Shown: one piece after another, positions 1-11,100 of the stretch
Numbering within the stretch: the first letter of the stretch is position 1
How the letters are laid out: each line of letters begins with the position of its first letter
Source of the DNA: Warburgia ugandensis
Lineage: Eukaryota; Streptophyta; Magnoliopsida; Canellales; Canellaceae
Direction of reading: 5' to 3'
Length of the DNA: 64,000 nt
Assembly: GCA_035236585.1 (NCBI GenBank)
Contig: CP141137.1
Location: 44,538,057 to 44,602,056 of the forward strand
Position numbers and translations under genes: made by a program
The notes under the pieces: model-generated
Databases searched by the model: none
Seen by the model: only the letters and a program-made list of their open reading frames with translations
What the model was told of the DNA's origin: nothing

Positions 1-599
1 TTCCACAGAAGTGCCCAGCATGTGCAGTGAGCGAACATACAGTGGGCCCCATTTGCTGGATTTTGGTCTTTTTGACCCTTTAAACCTTTAAACTTTGATT
101 CTAGGAGCTACAAAGGTCCAAATTACGATTCGAAAGAGGCGTTGTGATCTTCTCAATAAGGCAGACCTAGATTTGAGACAAAAATCTAGTTTGGAGTAAC
201 TTTTTAATAGAAAAACTACTAAATGTTATTAGATGATTCAAATCGAGCTGATCAATAGATGATCAGTCTTCAGATTTTGGTTATATGTGTTAACCATGAC
301 ATGATTTATGGCATGATAGGTACATCAGGGCATACCCCTTGATATTGGTTATGTGTTGTTTTGAGATATTGCGATATTGAGGTAGGTGATTTCATTCATA
401 ATTTTTCCATGATTCTTAAAGGATGATTTGGTGCTTTGAGTTTTTGAGGCATGTGATTTATGCATGACCATATGCATGAGATTGACTGTTTTTGATATTT
501 TTCGTTATATTCACTTGATTGTATTCTTCTTGACATGTGGGAGTCGCTCTGACTTGATATTTGAGACTATTGATCCTGTGGTAGGATGCGATTTTTCAC

Positions 600-765
600 A
601 CCGTGAGTGCCTGAGTGCCCGTGAGAGTGAAAGTGGGTGTGCAATGCGACTTTTCGTGAGTGCCTGAGTGCCTGTGAGGGTAAAAGGGTGAAAGCGAAAG
701 TGGTGCACGTAGTTCCCATGAGTGCTTGAGTGCCTGAGTACCCGTGAGGGTGCAAGGGTAAAAGT
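600..765 (+). repeat. Degenerate GAGTGCCTGAGTGCC-type tandem repeat in LTR
   Basis: The phrase GTGAGTGCCTGAGTGCC(C/T)GTGAGGGTG recurs three times with 40-70 bp spacing. It lies inside the leading LTR and codes for nothing recognisable. Open frames on both strands here simply follow the repeat. Confidence 0.6.
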
Positions 766-1070
766 GGATGGTACAGAGAGCTGACCCCACATTACCATAA
801 GTGTATGTGAGACACTCATAGGGCTTGACTGTGTATGAGGTTTAATACTTTTGACATGCATTCATATGTTTCTAGATTTTCTCGGATTGTGCATGTCCTA
901 ATATCATGGTTGATGATATCTTATTTATTGCATTGACATGGTATGTCCTTCATCGTGTGATTTAAGACTTTATATATTGTTGATCATCTTTCAATCTTTA
1001 TGCCTTGTGCCATTTGCTTTGTTTTATTGAGTTATTTTGAATGTATATCACCTACACAAGCATGGCTTGC

Positions 1071-1100
1071 TGAGGCATTGCTTTGTTTTGCAATGCCTCA
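1071..1100 (+). other. LTR hairpin, family 1
   Basis: Arms TGAGGCATTG (1071-1080) and CAATGCCTCA (1091-1100) are perfect reverse complements around a 10-base loop, preceded by GGCTTGC. It sits 516 bp before the LTR end. The same position in four other LTR families of this window carries a hairpin with a different stem sequence. Confidence 0.8.
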
Positions 1101-1619
1101 GAATCAGAGCGCAACAGTCAGAAAGGGAAGAAGGTGGACTAACGTGGAGTTGGACGAGGGCTTGAGGACAGAGATTGTTAGATACCGACAGCGTGGTCTA
1201 CTTTTGGTTGGACTGGTATTGGCTTTTTGGCATTCTCCTTTGCCATTGTATATATTGATAGATTAGACCCATATCACTGTATAGTGGTTATATGTTTATA
1301 CATGGATGACGTGGTGATCTTGGACAAACCCTGAAGCTTTGGAACTTTCATTATTACGTATCTTTACAGTAGCAAAAATTTCATCATGGTTTTAATTTGT
1401 AAGCATGCTCAAAATGGTTACTTTTCGTTCTGTTCTTCAGTGTGATTTTGAGGTGAAATGACCCTCGGGGTCTTCTGAAATGGTATGTGCTTGACGCTGT
1501 GACAAATTTTAAATTATGAGTTTTAAGTTCTGGGATCCCATCTATTTTCTATAAATAAACTATTACTATTTTCATATAAATATGGAAAAGCAGATGTTAA
1601 AACTCGGGGTGTCACAGTT

Positions 1620-1631
1620 TGGTATCAGAGC
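1620..1631 (+). other. Primer binding site, initiator Met-tRNA type
   Basis: TGGTATCAGAGC matches the complement of the 3' end of plant initiator methionine tRNA. This is the usual minus-strand primer for plant gypsy and copia elements. It begins three bases after the LTR CA end. Confidence 0.92.
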
Positions 1632-1748
1632 TCAGGCATAGTCCATCATCACCACTTTAAGGGTCTAATTAGCATGATAGCCCATTCGTTGTTGACTTAG
1701 ACTGAGAAAGGAGAAATGCTTATACCATGGGTTATATGTTGTTAACAG

Positions 1749-2620
1749 ATGGCTCCTTGATGAAAGACCAGATCTACCCCTGCTCCACCAGTTGCCACCC
1801 CTGTTACCCCTGCCGCTACACCAGAGCAAGGGGGGTAGGAGGCAGACATCGCAGCTCGTGTAGTTGAGAGCCTCTTACCACACCTCACAGAGCATATTTC
1901 GAGGCAGGTTAGGGCGGAGGTTCTGGCAGAGGTGCAGGCCTTACACCTTGTCCACCCGGCGGCGACTGCAGCAGTCTTAGAGGACTCAGTAGCACAGTCG
2001 TCCCATGTAGCACCGATGCCGCCCACACAGGTAGTTGCTGAGGGAGGATCCTTGAGCATGCGTGTTCCACCAGCGGAGCAGCTCGAGAGGTTTTGGAGGA
2101 TGGTTCCTAGCTTCTATGGGGAAGGGGAGCCAACAACAATAGAGAGATGACTGTTTGAGGTAGAGAAGGCTTTTACGGTGATGGAGATTGCACCTGAGGA
2201 TCAGGTTAGATTGGCTTCGTACTTATTGGTCGGGGAAGCCGGGTTTTGGTAGAAGACCCAGCAACAGATACGTCCCCCATCTTCAGCGCCATTCTCCTAG
2301 AAGGATTTTTGGAAGATATTTGATGCAGAGTATTTCCCTCCTCATGCTCTGCATGCCATGAAGAGGGAGTTCTCCGCATTGACACAGGGGAGCCTTATGG
2401 TTCAGCAGTACTTGAACCAATTTACTAGGCTACGCAGATTTGCAGATACCCCTTTTTTCTCAAAGCAAGAGGCAGCAGATAGATTCATCGATGGGTTAGT
2501 GCCACAGTTGAGACACGAAGTATTGATAGCATACTCGACTACGATGACATAGGCGGCAGATTGGGCTGCGATGCTTGAGAGGGATTCGAGACGGAGTAGA
2601 GGAGAGGTGAGTCAGCCCTT
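1749..2620 (+). pseudogene. Decayed Ty3/gypsy gag (capsid) gene, truncated
   Basis: Reading from the ATG at 1749, one frame stays continuous to the block boundary at about 2620 and gives a recognisable retrotransposon gag domain. Features are a leader rich in Pro, Ala and Val, a segment around QLERFWRMVPSFYGEGEP, and then a QYLNQFTRLRRFA and DRFIDGLVPQLRHEV region typical of chromovirus gag. Seven in-frame stops interrupt it, starting at 1758, 1761, 1836, 2148, 2250, 2298 and 2550, and no frameshift is needed. The gene stops where block A begins, so the zinc knuckle, protease and polymerase are absent. It would have made the particle protein of the element whose LTR and primer site lie just upstream, and it is non-functional now. 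Confidence 0.85.
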
Positions 2621-3120
2621 CAATGTTAGTGCGACCCTTGCTTTCTTAAATAGGGAATCAAGGTTTAACTTGTAATGCTTGATTTTTGGTGGCCAGCTTA
2701 GACTTGATTCTGCATTAAGACTAAATCTTCTAGTGTGATATTATCTACGAACATGTCACTTCCCATACGGATGGTAGATATCGAAATTCTTAATGTATAC
2801 GAGTTGCAAGTGCAACGCTAGAATTTGTTGGTTAGAGATGGATTACTGACCACCTGAATATCAATTTAAAATCATAAACATCACAAAAATTAATAAGGGG
2901 ATCAATGTGTTTTCTTCCTTCCCTATGTATGTGCTTTAATATTGTTGCTTTTCCATTTTTTTATTTTTATTTTTGGGTACTAATGTTGCTGCATTATTTC
3001 TTTAGAAAGCATATTGGGCTTTTCTATTTTTAATAATGAATAAATTGTATGGCATGGATTGTCTTTCTAGTTTCCTTGTCATGAGTCCATCTATCAAACC
3101 ATCAGAGCTTCATAGATTAA

Positions 3121-3217
<97 letters not shown>

Positions 3218-3392
3218 GATTCTGAAGAAGATCTCCTTTTCAATACTTACTTAAATCCAGATCAAGAATACATCAATTAAAGTAATTTAATCACAACTTG
3301 AATGAAAAAAATGCATGTAAAATCAATCTCGGGAGCAATGAACTTGGTGTACAATTATTTTGAAGTAGACTTTTCAAATGAATTGATCGATT
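2621..3392. other. Downstream flank of peroxidase A
   Basis: This non-coding DNA is AT-rich and is shared with 37238-37952. It includes a T-rich run at 2950-2980 that reads as AATAAA-like signals on the minus strand, about 420 bp past the peroxidase stop. A polyadenylation site is possible but not proven. The only other landmark is the GA microsatellite. Confidence 0.5.
3125..3213 (+). repeat. (GA)n microsatellite, about 44 units
   Basis: This is an uninterrupted AG dinucleotide run. At the matching place in block B (37744-37759) only about 8 units remain, followed by a short unrelated insert. The Arg-Glu open frames through it are artefacts. Confidence 0.98.
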
Positions 3393-4574
3393 CTAATTGA
3401 CCCTTGCACAAGTGACTCGGATCTCGCCTTGTGTGCCTGTGAGGGGGCTCAAGTTCCCCATTTTAACCATGGCATTTGCAAAATCAGTTGATAATGCATT
3501 GGCATCATCGCTATATGCCCTTACAATAGAGTCGGTGGAGCCACCATTGAACAACTCTTGATCAGAGTGAAGCAAAGCTCTTCTATTGATCAAAGCTTGA
3601 AAATAATTGTTCCCAAATCGATTGGGGCTTTGGGGATCTAGAGGGGCCAAGTTGTCGTCACCATTGCCACTAGCACGAGGACAATTGGCCTGTCGAGAAG
3701 TTGCAAACGAAGGATCGATATTGGTTTCTTTGTAGATCCGGTCTCTGAAGGAGGCACACCTTGCTTGGCCAACAGTGTGTGCGCCAGACAAGGCAACCAT
3801 CTCCCTAGCACTAAATCCTTTCCTACTGAACTTCCTGATAATTATCTCAAGGTCATCGGTAGGAGGCACGAGGTCAGTACTGGCTCCGGATGGGCTCGCA
3901 GTTCTTGCATCTCTCCTTCCCACTGGAACCGAATAGCTTGGTCCTCCGAGCTGTGGCAAGAAGAAAATGATTTTCATCAGGAAAAGGATAATCCTTAGTG
4001 TTCATATAACGGATGTGTGCTTGCTCACGATGTTATCAACATGATAATCATACTCACTTCAACAACAGAATCACGAGCAGCAATTGCTAGGATGTCGGCA
4101 CAAGACACTACACTTCTCCCACAAGCTCTATCGACTTGAGTCTTTATGTTATCGATAACATTCATCCCTCTAATTGATCCATTGTTTGCTGCCACTCTCT
4201 GTTCTCCGACGAATGAGCCAGTGTCTTCTAGAAGAATCCCTCCATCACAACCCTATACCAGCATCCAACTAATTAATATATATATGTATGTATAGATAGA
4301 CAGGCAAAATGTGTATAATTAATTAGCTACATCGGTACCATTAGATGCAACTCACATTAACAAAGCAATCATGGAAGAATAATCTGATAATGGATGCACC
4401 CATTCGGGCTTCGCGGTTAATTGCGGACCGCACACCAGACCTCACAGTGTCAAATACAGAGGGGCAAGTGTTACCATAGAAGGAAACTGAGAGTTGTGCA
4501 GAAGTCGGAGATGAGATTGAGACGAGCATGACTAGGAAGGCTAAGGAGAAGAGTGAATGACTTAAACCAGCCAT
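3393..4574 (-). CDS. Class III secretory peroxidase A (3 exons, 323 aa)
   Basis: Exons on the minus strand are 4574-4356, 4252-4058 and 3950-3393; the introns (103 and 107 bp) are GT-AG and both are phase 0. The 323-residue product starts with a signal peptide (about 1-26, ending PTSA), so the mature chain begins [12 protein letters not shown] and is probably exported to the cell wall or vacuole. The heme peroxidase signatures are intact: distal Arg64 and His68 in [10 protein letters not shown], the calcium-site GCDGG at 74-78, and proximal His196 in ALSGAHTVG. All eight disulfide cysteines are present (37, 70, 75, 117, 124, 203, 228, 319). Such enzymes reduce H2O2 while oxidising phenolics, in wall cross-linking, lignification, auxin breakdown or defence. 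The substrate cannot be told from sequence. The intron usually found in the region after the proximal histidine is absent, so exon 3 is a fusion of the usual last two. It differs from gene B at residues 6, 46 and 173. Confidence 0.96.
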
Positions 4575-7180
4575 GGGTAGAGAGAAGAAGAAAAACTAGC
4601 CAGCAAAAGCAAGAAGCAACTTGGGAAATTTCTCTAGTTCCTTTGCATGCAGGAAGACAAGGATCGATGCTTGAATGGTTTGCAGGCATGTTTCATGGCG
4701 TTTATATAGTGGGTAGAGTAAGAAGGCTTCAAAGCGCGTGGATGGAAACGAAGCAAAATGAGTCAGAAGGCACGCAGTCACTTCTGGAAATTAATAATAT
4801 GGGGAAAGAGTCAGACTATGATGCTTATTTGACTACTGAACATGTCAATTTTTTGAAATGCATTTGTCACCAAGCAGAACTGTTAGGCTTATTTCATGGA
4901 TATGACTGTTTCTAGTTTATTTGACTTGCAGCTCTTCCTCCATCAGCTACCCAAAAATGCCCCTCTGCTGCTTAATTTCTTGGTTTTGCACAACACCCGA
5001 TCATTGTAAAGGTGACTAACAAGTAACTAAATCGAAGAAAAAGAAGTCGGTGATGCTCATTGATTAGGCAAAGTACGTTAATTATCGATTAGATTGACTT
5101 TATGAGGTAGCAGCCTGTCTTAGATAGGCAGGATACTGAAAGTGAGCCGTTGGTTATCCAAAGGTTCCAACCATCTCTACACGACAATGTAAAGTGCATC
5201 GATCTTTTCAGATTATTAAATCATCAATGCGGAATGACTTTTGCCTTACACGCAGAAATAACTTGAACAGTCCAGATCAACTAAAGGTGGGACTCATTAT
5301 TAGAGAGTGGGGCGCCACATTATAATTTGCCAAATGGACTTGTCCCATATTAATCTGCCGTATGTGCTAATTACTACTAGTAATACGTGCATATGCCCGT
5401 GGTCAAGAGAGAGAGAGCGAGGAGTGTCTTTGGTGCTTTTAGAGGAATCATGTCACATTCAAGTGCGGGGAATTCTCATAGATCCGAGACGTTCATCTTC
5501 TTCACCCTCAACCAGATAGCTTAGGTTCAAAAAATCACAGCCTTTGGATACTCCAAAGCTTTCATTTCTGGCTCAATTGTTTTTATAAAATGAAATCTCT
5601 CTTTCCCCAAGCACCATCTACTTTGTAATCGCAGTCGCAATTGACCCAAAAATGAAAGCTTTAAAGGTATTCAATGGTTGTGATTTTTTCACCAATGCCA
5701 TATGGTTGAGGTAGGAAAAGATGAACGTCTTGTACCCACGAAGACACAGTTGAAAGTGGGTCCATACTAGAATTTGACACAGTTCTACCCGTGCCTTCGA
5801 AAGCAGCAAATACGAACTACAGAGAGGGGAACTTTTATTCATACATACGTATGTATTGAAATTATTACATGGTTATAGCCTACTAATCCATAGTACAAAA
5901 ATTGCTTCCTAAGTTGGTCAGTTTCGATAAAAGCCATTAATAGCTTCCTTATGAAACAAAGAAGTTTTCTTTTAGAAAGAAAGGCTGGCTTCTAGTCTTC
6001 TAAAAATGCATTAATAGCTACGATAAAATGAGAAAGAAAATCAATAAATCTTTTTGTTGAAAGTTAAAACTATTAGATAATTAAGCCTAAATCCTAGTGC
6101 AATTTTGTTTTTGAATGACTAAACGTAGTTAAAATTGTTCCATAAGTAGGTCAATTACCGACCCAGGAAATTTCCTTTACATACAGTACAGATAAGCACT
6201 TTATAGAATCAGACCTTTTGCCTGATGGTCATCTGTACACTTGTTTTTCTGTTCTAATTATCCAATTAGGTTCGTTTTTTACATGCATTCTGTTTGTTGA
6301 TTCATCGACTCAAAGCTTAACCACCTGAACGAATTGAATTTTCTGTAAGGATCTTTATATTGGTCCAAGATCACTCTCAGCGGGCAAACAATTACAAATT
6401 GCTTGAACTCTTATGCAAGTTACGGTTGCGTTTCAAGATATGTCGCTCCGATCACGTTCCTCAAGAATTAGCCGTCGTCATGTAAGGCAGATTTTACAGT
6501 GACTAATTACAAGAGTTTCATGATATTAATAAATGATTTAGTGGGTTGGAACAGGAGTCTTTGATATGTGCTGACGGGTCCAAAAGTTCCTCCAAGTTGG
6601 CCATTTGACTGAGATTACACCGCCAGTACTAATTAATCCACGCTTTTTATTCTTTTCTATTAGACGTAGTCTATGTTTGGCAGGCGAAATGGCATGGGCA
6701 GTAAGAGAGAGAGAGGAACATGTTTAAAACTTGTGTTCATACTCTTACGTTAAAATCTCTAAAGTTACGTTCATCATTTGGATAAGCCTCTAAAAGTGGT
6801 AAGAGTCTTATCTCATACTGTTTATAGGATAATATAGGCAAATACCTTATCTTTACATATTCATAATACTGTGAGAAGTTAACATTTTATAATTACTATT
6901 ATTCTTAATCATCACCCATTCGCTAAAAAAAATATAAATAAGTGATTAGGATCATCTTGTGGAGAAGACTTTCAGGATTGAGATGGAGCATTAGAGACTA
7001 ACAGTTTGAATCGCCATAAAAGTAGTCGCATATGTTTGTTTAGATACGAGTATATCCTTGGTACTTATTATGGGCACTCCTGTTTTTCATGAAAATTTTG
7101 CAACCCTATTTCTTTGATAAGGACACTCCTTGGGGAACAAAATCAGCATCCAATGAAATGTTTATAAATATCCATATGGG
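4575..7180. other. Upstream flank of peroxidase A, no gene seen
   Basis: The proximal promoter and leader (4575-5138) are followed by 2 kb of non-coding DNA matching 40913-42950. At 5138-5140 lies the junction where 1211 bp present in block B are missing. Open frames of 60-120 codons here overlap on both strands and show no domain. I see no further gene or RNA. Confidence 0.6.
4701..4709 (-). promoter_or_regulatory. TATA box of peroxidase A
   Basis: On the minus strand this reads CTATATAAA, about 130 bp upstream of the ATG. That spacing suits a plant promoter with a leader of about 100 bases. The same box is at 39265-39273 in gene B, and a relative (CTATAAA) lies at 34311-34317 beside the pseudogenes. 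Confidence 0.7.
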
Positions 7181-7460
7181 TGAGTAGACTTGGTGACAGC
7201 TGGGAGTGAACTCGATAATAGATGGTGAGTTGACTCGGCAAACAATTACAGGAAGTGGATATAGTGACTACTGTGAGTTGACTTGATGACTATGAGTGGA
7301 GGCTAACTCGGGAACAATAGTAGGATGACTTGATGAATAGTAATATGATAGCTTGGTGAATAGTGGTGAGATGACTCTGTAAATGGCGCAAGTGATTCCG
7401 AGTAGACTCGGTGACAATTGCAAGTGGACTCAATCGCCATTCCGAGTAGATGTGACTATT
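7180..7460 (+). repeat. Degenerate GACTCGGTGA-type tandem repeat
   Basis: Phrases such as GAGTTGACTCGG, GACTTGATGA and GACTCGGTGACA recur at irregular 25-45 bp spacing. The block B version (42965-43200) has lost one stretch of nearly 50 bp and gained other units, as expected for an unstable repeat. It is non-coding. Confidence 0.6.
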
Positions 7461-7469
7461 CCGAGTGAC

Positions 7470-9806
7470 ATTTATTAGCAGCTAAAGAGGGTGGCCTACG
7501 AGGGTAATTGATGAGAGTAGGTGCGAGAGGCCTTGGCAGGCTTTTAGGTGGTAAGCTTCTATGTGGCAAGCTTCTAGGTGCTTACGGTGTACTTGATGAC
7601 TGATTTTTAATTAAACGTAGCAAAGAGTATTGAGCAAGGGAGCAACAACCTTTTGCAGGAGAAGTCGCAGATACATGAACGATCCTAGCACTCCGTCGCT
7701 GAGGGACATTGCACCGAGGATGCACCATGGCAAACGGGCACTAGAACACACATGCTGGGCACAACTGCGCTCGTGCGGGAGCCGCTTGTGCCATTTATTG
7801 CCGTGACAAGATGCGAGTGTGTCTTGGTGATGGAGACACACTCGCATGTGTCCTGGAAGTGTGTCACCGATGTGGTGTGTCCCTGCGATGCCGTTTTACA
7901 CTATTTTGATCCAGATTCAATCTGAATCATTAAAATTTATCTGAAGCTTAGATTTTCAATTCAAAGAGCAATAAAAACTCAATTTTTTATCTGAGACATC
8001 TGTTGAATTTGCCTCGACGTCATGGACATAATTATCCTATAAAATTTAGGAGTAGAACACATTTTAAATTGATCCAAACTCAAAAATCATAGAATAACAT
8101 AGATCCATCAATTCAAAAGTGATGAGACCTTAAAATTTGATTAATTAAATGATTTAGAAAATTAAATAGATTGATATAATAGTTAGATCATCCAAATAAA
8201 CTTAAATACAGATCTAGACCATCGAATAGAATGAAAACCATGGATTTGATCAAGCAAAATTAGATCTAAACATACATCATCATCTAACCCATGATCTATC
8301 ACCTAATGTCCCATCCGGGATCAAATCCACAAACCCTCATATGATCCAACCATTATTCAATCATGAAATTATAGATCTGTGACTGATCTGACCCTTTCAT
8401 CACAATCTTACTGTCCATTAGCCTCTATATGTAAGATATGCACCTGATCCATCCTTTTAAGATGATCTAACCCATGATCAACTACCTAACACCTAGATTA
8501 ACCCCCAATCTGAGCTTCCATTTAGATTTGATCATAGATCTAGCACTTGAACTAACCGTTCATTCTCTAAATTTCTTTTATCAAACCCGATCAGGCCTCA
8601 TCAGACACAAATCATACATGGGTTTAAGCGATCAGAGGTAGACTACTACCTAGTCTTATTTAAATTAATTAAATTTCATTTTTTTTATCTTAGTTGTGCC
8701 TAATAAATTATAGAAAAATTAGAAAATAAACTATATTAGAATGGATTAAACCTTAGAAGAACAATTGGCCTATTTATATTATTAATTAGATTAATTTAGC
8801 AGTGAGATTGTTCTAATGATCCTAGACTCAAAGATTTGATATCAGGATAACTTGGAACTATTGATCTAATCGATCAATATTTAATCTAACTCTCGGATCA
8901 ATAGATAAAACATTGAGATATGAAAACTATCTATAAGTCAGAGATTAATAGTAATTAAGGGCAATTAGATGATCTAGACCGTTGATCTTTAATCAACGGC
9001 CAAGATTTGACATTTCAATAAAAATGAAAAGTAATATGCATGATAAAAATTGGCAAACGAGGATCACCATGTTAATGGGGATCAAAGGCTCAAATAGGTC
9101 GCAATTAGGAAATCGTATATAAGATAATGACATTGTATGTGTTGACAAAGATGCTCATTGATACGAACTATGCTTATTCATCATTTTGAGGATTGGGATA
9201 ACCTTGTTTGCGGTAAGTAGTTTTAACATCTATTTGTCATTGGGATTTTGAGCATGCCATTGACTTTACTAAGATATGTAGATTTTAAATAATCGAATCA
9301 TTTGATTATCATGCTTTTGATTTGAGGCTACTTGACTATCATAAAAGTCATATTTTGTCATGTTGCATTATTCTAGATTCAGAAGTATGCAATATTTGCA
9401 ATGAGATACGTGATTTATGAATATGTACTTTCATAACCATAATGCATAATTTTATATGGAAAATGGAAATGATGTTGATGATTTTATTACACGTAGTTGT
9501 GTGTTTTTAAAAGAAATGATTATACTTGAAATTGCATCAATCCCATGCTTTGAGATGATTCAAGGAAATGCATGGTTTTTCATGAGATAGATGATATATG
9601 ATTTAATGAAATTTGGATTAAGATATATGTTTGTTCAGGCTAATGAGCTTGGTGGGCACTATGTTAAGAGGTTGTACGGGTTTGGCCTCTCGACCTTTAA
9701 CCACCAAAGGTGGTAGGTATCTGTGCCCAAAGAGGCACCTATTTTTCTCAATTGTTGTGGTAGGAAAATGACCAATGGAGGTGTTCATGACAACCTTTTT
9801 GAAACA
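7470..9806 (+). mobile_element. LTR family Y, left arm (split by CACTA insertion)
   Basis: This is non-coding LTR sequence resembling family X in layout: a GACATCTGTTGAATTTGCCTCGACG stretch near 8000, a CCGTTGAT palindrome at 8979-8999, and the GGTGGGCACTATG segment at 9651. It ends at ACA (9804-9806), where the CACTA element begins. The right arm resumes at 22769. Copies lie at 43230-45560 and, inverted, at 62314-64000. A diverged relative without the CACTA is at 16463-17617. The 5' LTR terminus was not found. Confidence 0.65.
8979..8999 (+). other. CCGTTGAT/ATCAACGG palindrome in LTR Y
   Basis: Two 8-bp perfect arms surround a 5-base spacer within the context GATCTAGA...GGCCAAGATTTG. Degraded versions occur in element X (around 13868, 15026 and 20113) and in the 3.5 kb solo LTR (around 29035). 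The role is unknown. Confidence 0.6.
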
Positions 9807-9824
9807 CACTACTAAAATTGGGGC

Positions 9825-10128
9825 TTTATAAGATGGCAATTGTCTTATATAAAATTTATATAAGACGGTTGTAGTTACTCGTCTTGTATACTATAAACAT
9901 ATAAGAAGGGTTTCACATAACTGTCTTATATAATTTTATATAAGAAGGTTCTAGAAAGCCTTCTTATATTATTAGATTAATATAAGATAGTTCATAAGAA
10001 CTGCCCTATATTATTGAAGAAATATAAGATGGTTACCCAGAACCATCTTATATTACTCTAATAATATAAGACATTTTTCTAGAACCATCTTATATAAAAT
10101 AATATAAGACGGGTCTTAATAATAGTCT
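9825..10128 (+). repeat. CACTA 5' outer subterminal array (TATAAGACGGTT type)
   Basis: About seven inverted-repeat units are built on TATAAGA(C/T)GGTT ... AACC(G/A)TCTTATAT. Such subterminal repeats are the known binding sites for CACTA transposase partners. Several units can fold into perfect hairpins, such as that around 10021-10056. Confidence 0.85.
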
Positions 10129-10885
10129 TTTTATTTATTTTTATTTTTATTTATCTTAATGTTGAATTGACTTTTAGCTTCTTAGACGAAAACTCGAACA
10201 TTGGGTTGGATTTACATGCACTTTTTTTCTAACTTGTATTTCTTCAGTTGATATCATTTGGGTAGTATTCATTTTTGTACTTTTTTTATTATGTTGGTAT
10301 ATGACAATGCCCACCTCAATAAGATACCACTATGAGTGCCACAGTGGTATGAGATTGTAGTACTAACCAACTTAGTTGTTGATGAGGTCATTAGAGATCG
10401 CAATGGTTATAAAAAGGAATCATGGGGGTTCAGGAGCAGTGACCCGAGAAGCAAGGTCTAGGGCGGCAGCCCTAGTGGGGTCCAAGGGGGCAAGTGTGAA
10501 AGCATGAAGGCTCTTGTAGCCACTCTTTTGTCCTATTCTACACCAACCATGTGAAAGGTCTTCTGGAGGTGCTAAAAGTCCAATTCATTGGGTTGGTTGG
10601 TGAAGACTCAAAAGCTATAAATAAGTATGCACAAGCCTCTCAAGGACACTGAAGATCTTCGTTATTTTGTAGCTCTGCTTTCTTATGTTTTTGTTCTTAT
10701 ATGTCGAAAAGCCATCGAAGCTCTACTAGAGTGCACACGGTAGGATGATCTATTATTGTACTTTGTTGTGTTAGATTGCAATTTGAGTAGTGTTGCCTTT
10801 CTTCTAGATTGCTGTTTAGACGTTCCTAGTGCACACTCGTGTCCTTACAAAAATTAGGCCATAGAATGTTTCACGAGCAAAGAGA

Positions 10886-11100
10886 CCATTGATATAGGAC
10901 AGTTCTTTAAAACCTGCCTTATATAATTAATAAAATATAGGACGGTTCAAAAGACCTGTCCTTTATTCATAACAATAGAGGATGGGTTTACTAAAAATGT
11001 CCTTTATTTTAGTGAATAAAGGACAAATTTGAACAATCGTCCTTTATTCAAAAGAATATAGGACGGTTCTGTAGAGAATAAAGGACGCTTCTATTGTACA
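10886..11100 (+). repeat. CACTA 5' inner subterminal array (TATAGGACGGTT type)
   Basis: This second array has a changed core: AGGACGG with AATAAAGGACGG/CCGTCCTTTATT units, in alternating orientation. The order outer AAGACGG then inner AGGACGG is mirrored at the 3' end of the element. Confidence 0.8.

Larger units (their letters stand above)
1..1616 (+). mobile_element. Ty3/gypsy LTR, 3' part (5' end outside window)
   Basis: The stretch ends in GGGGTGTCACA at 1616 and is followed at once by a primer binding site and a gag frame, so it is the 5' LTR of a gypsy element whose start lies left of the window. It is non-coding. It holds degenerate short repeats around GTGAGTGCCTGAGTGCC at 600-760 and a 10-bp perfect hairpin at 1071-1100. 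The short open frames within it have no recognisable homology and are chance. The exact LTR end rests on the CA terminus and on its spacing to the primer site. Confidence 0.8.

Noticed and set aside
1000..1266. 88-codon open frame in the leading LTR
   Set aside because: It spans the LTR hairpin and has no recognisable domain. LTRs of this type are non-coding.
3765..3998. Plus-strand open frame over peroxidase exon 3 (same at 38325-38699)
   Set aside because: It is the antisense shadow of a well-supported peroxidase exon with splice sites and catalytic motifs on the minus strand.
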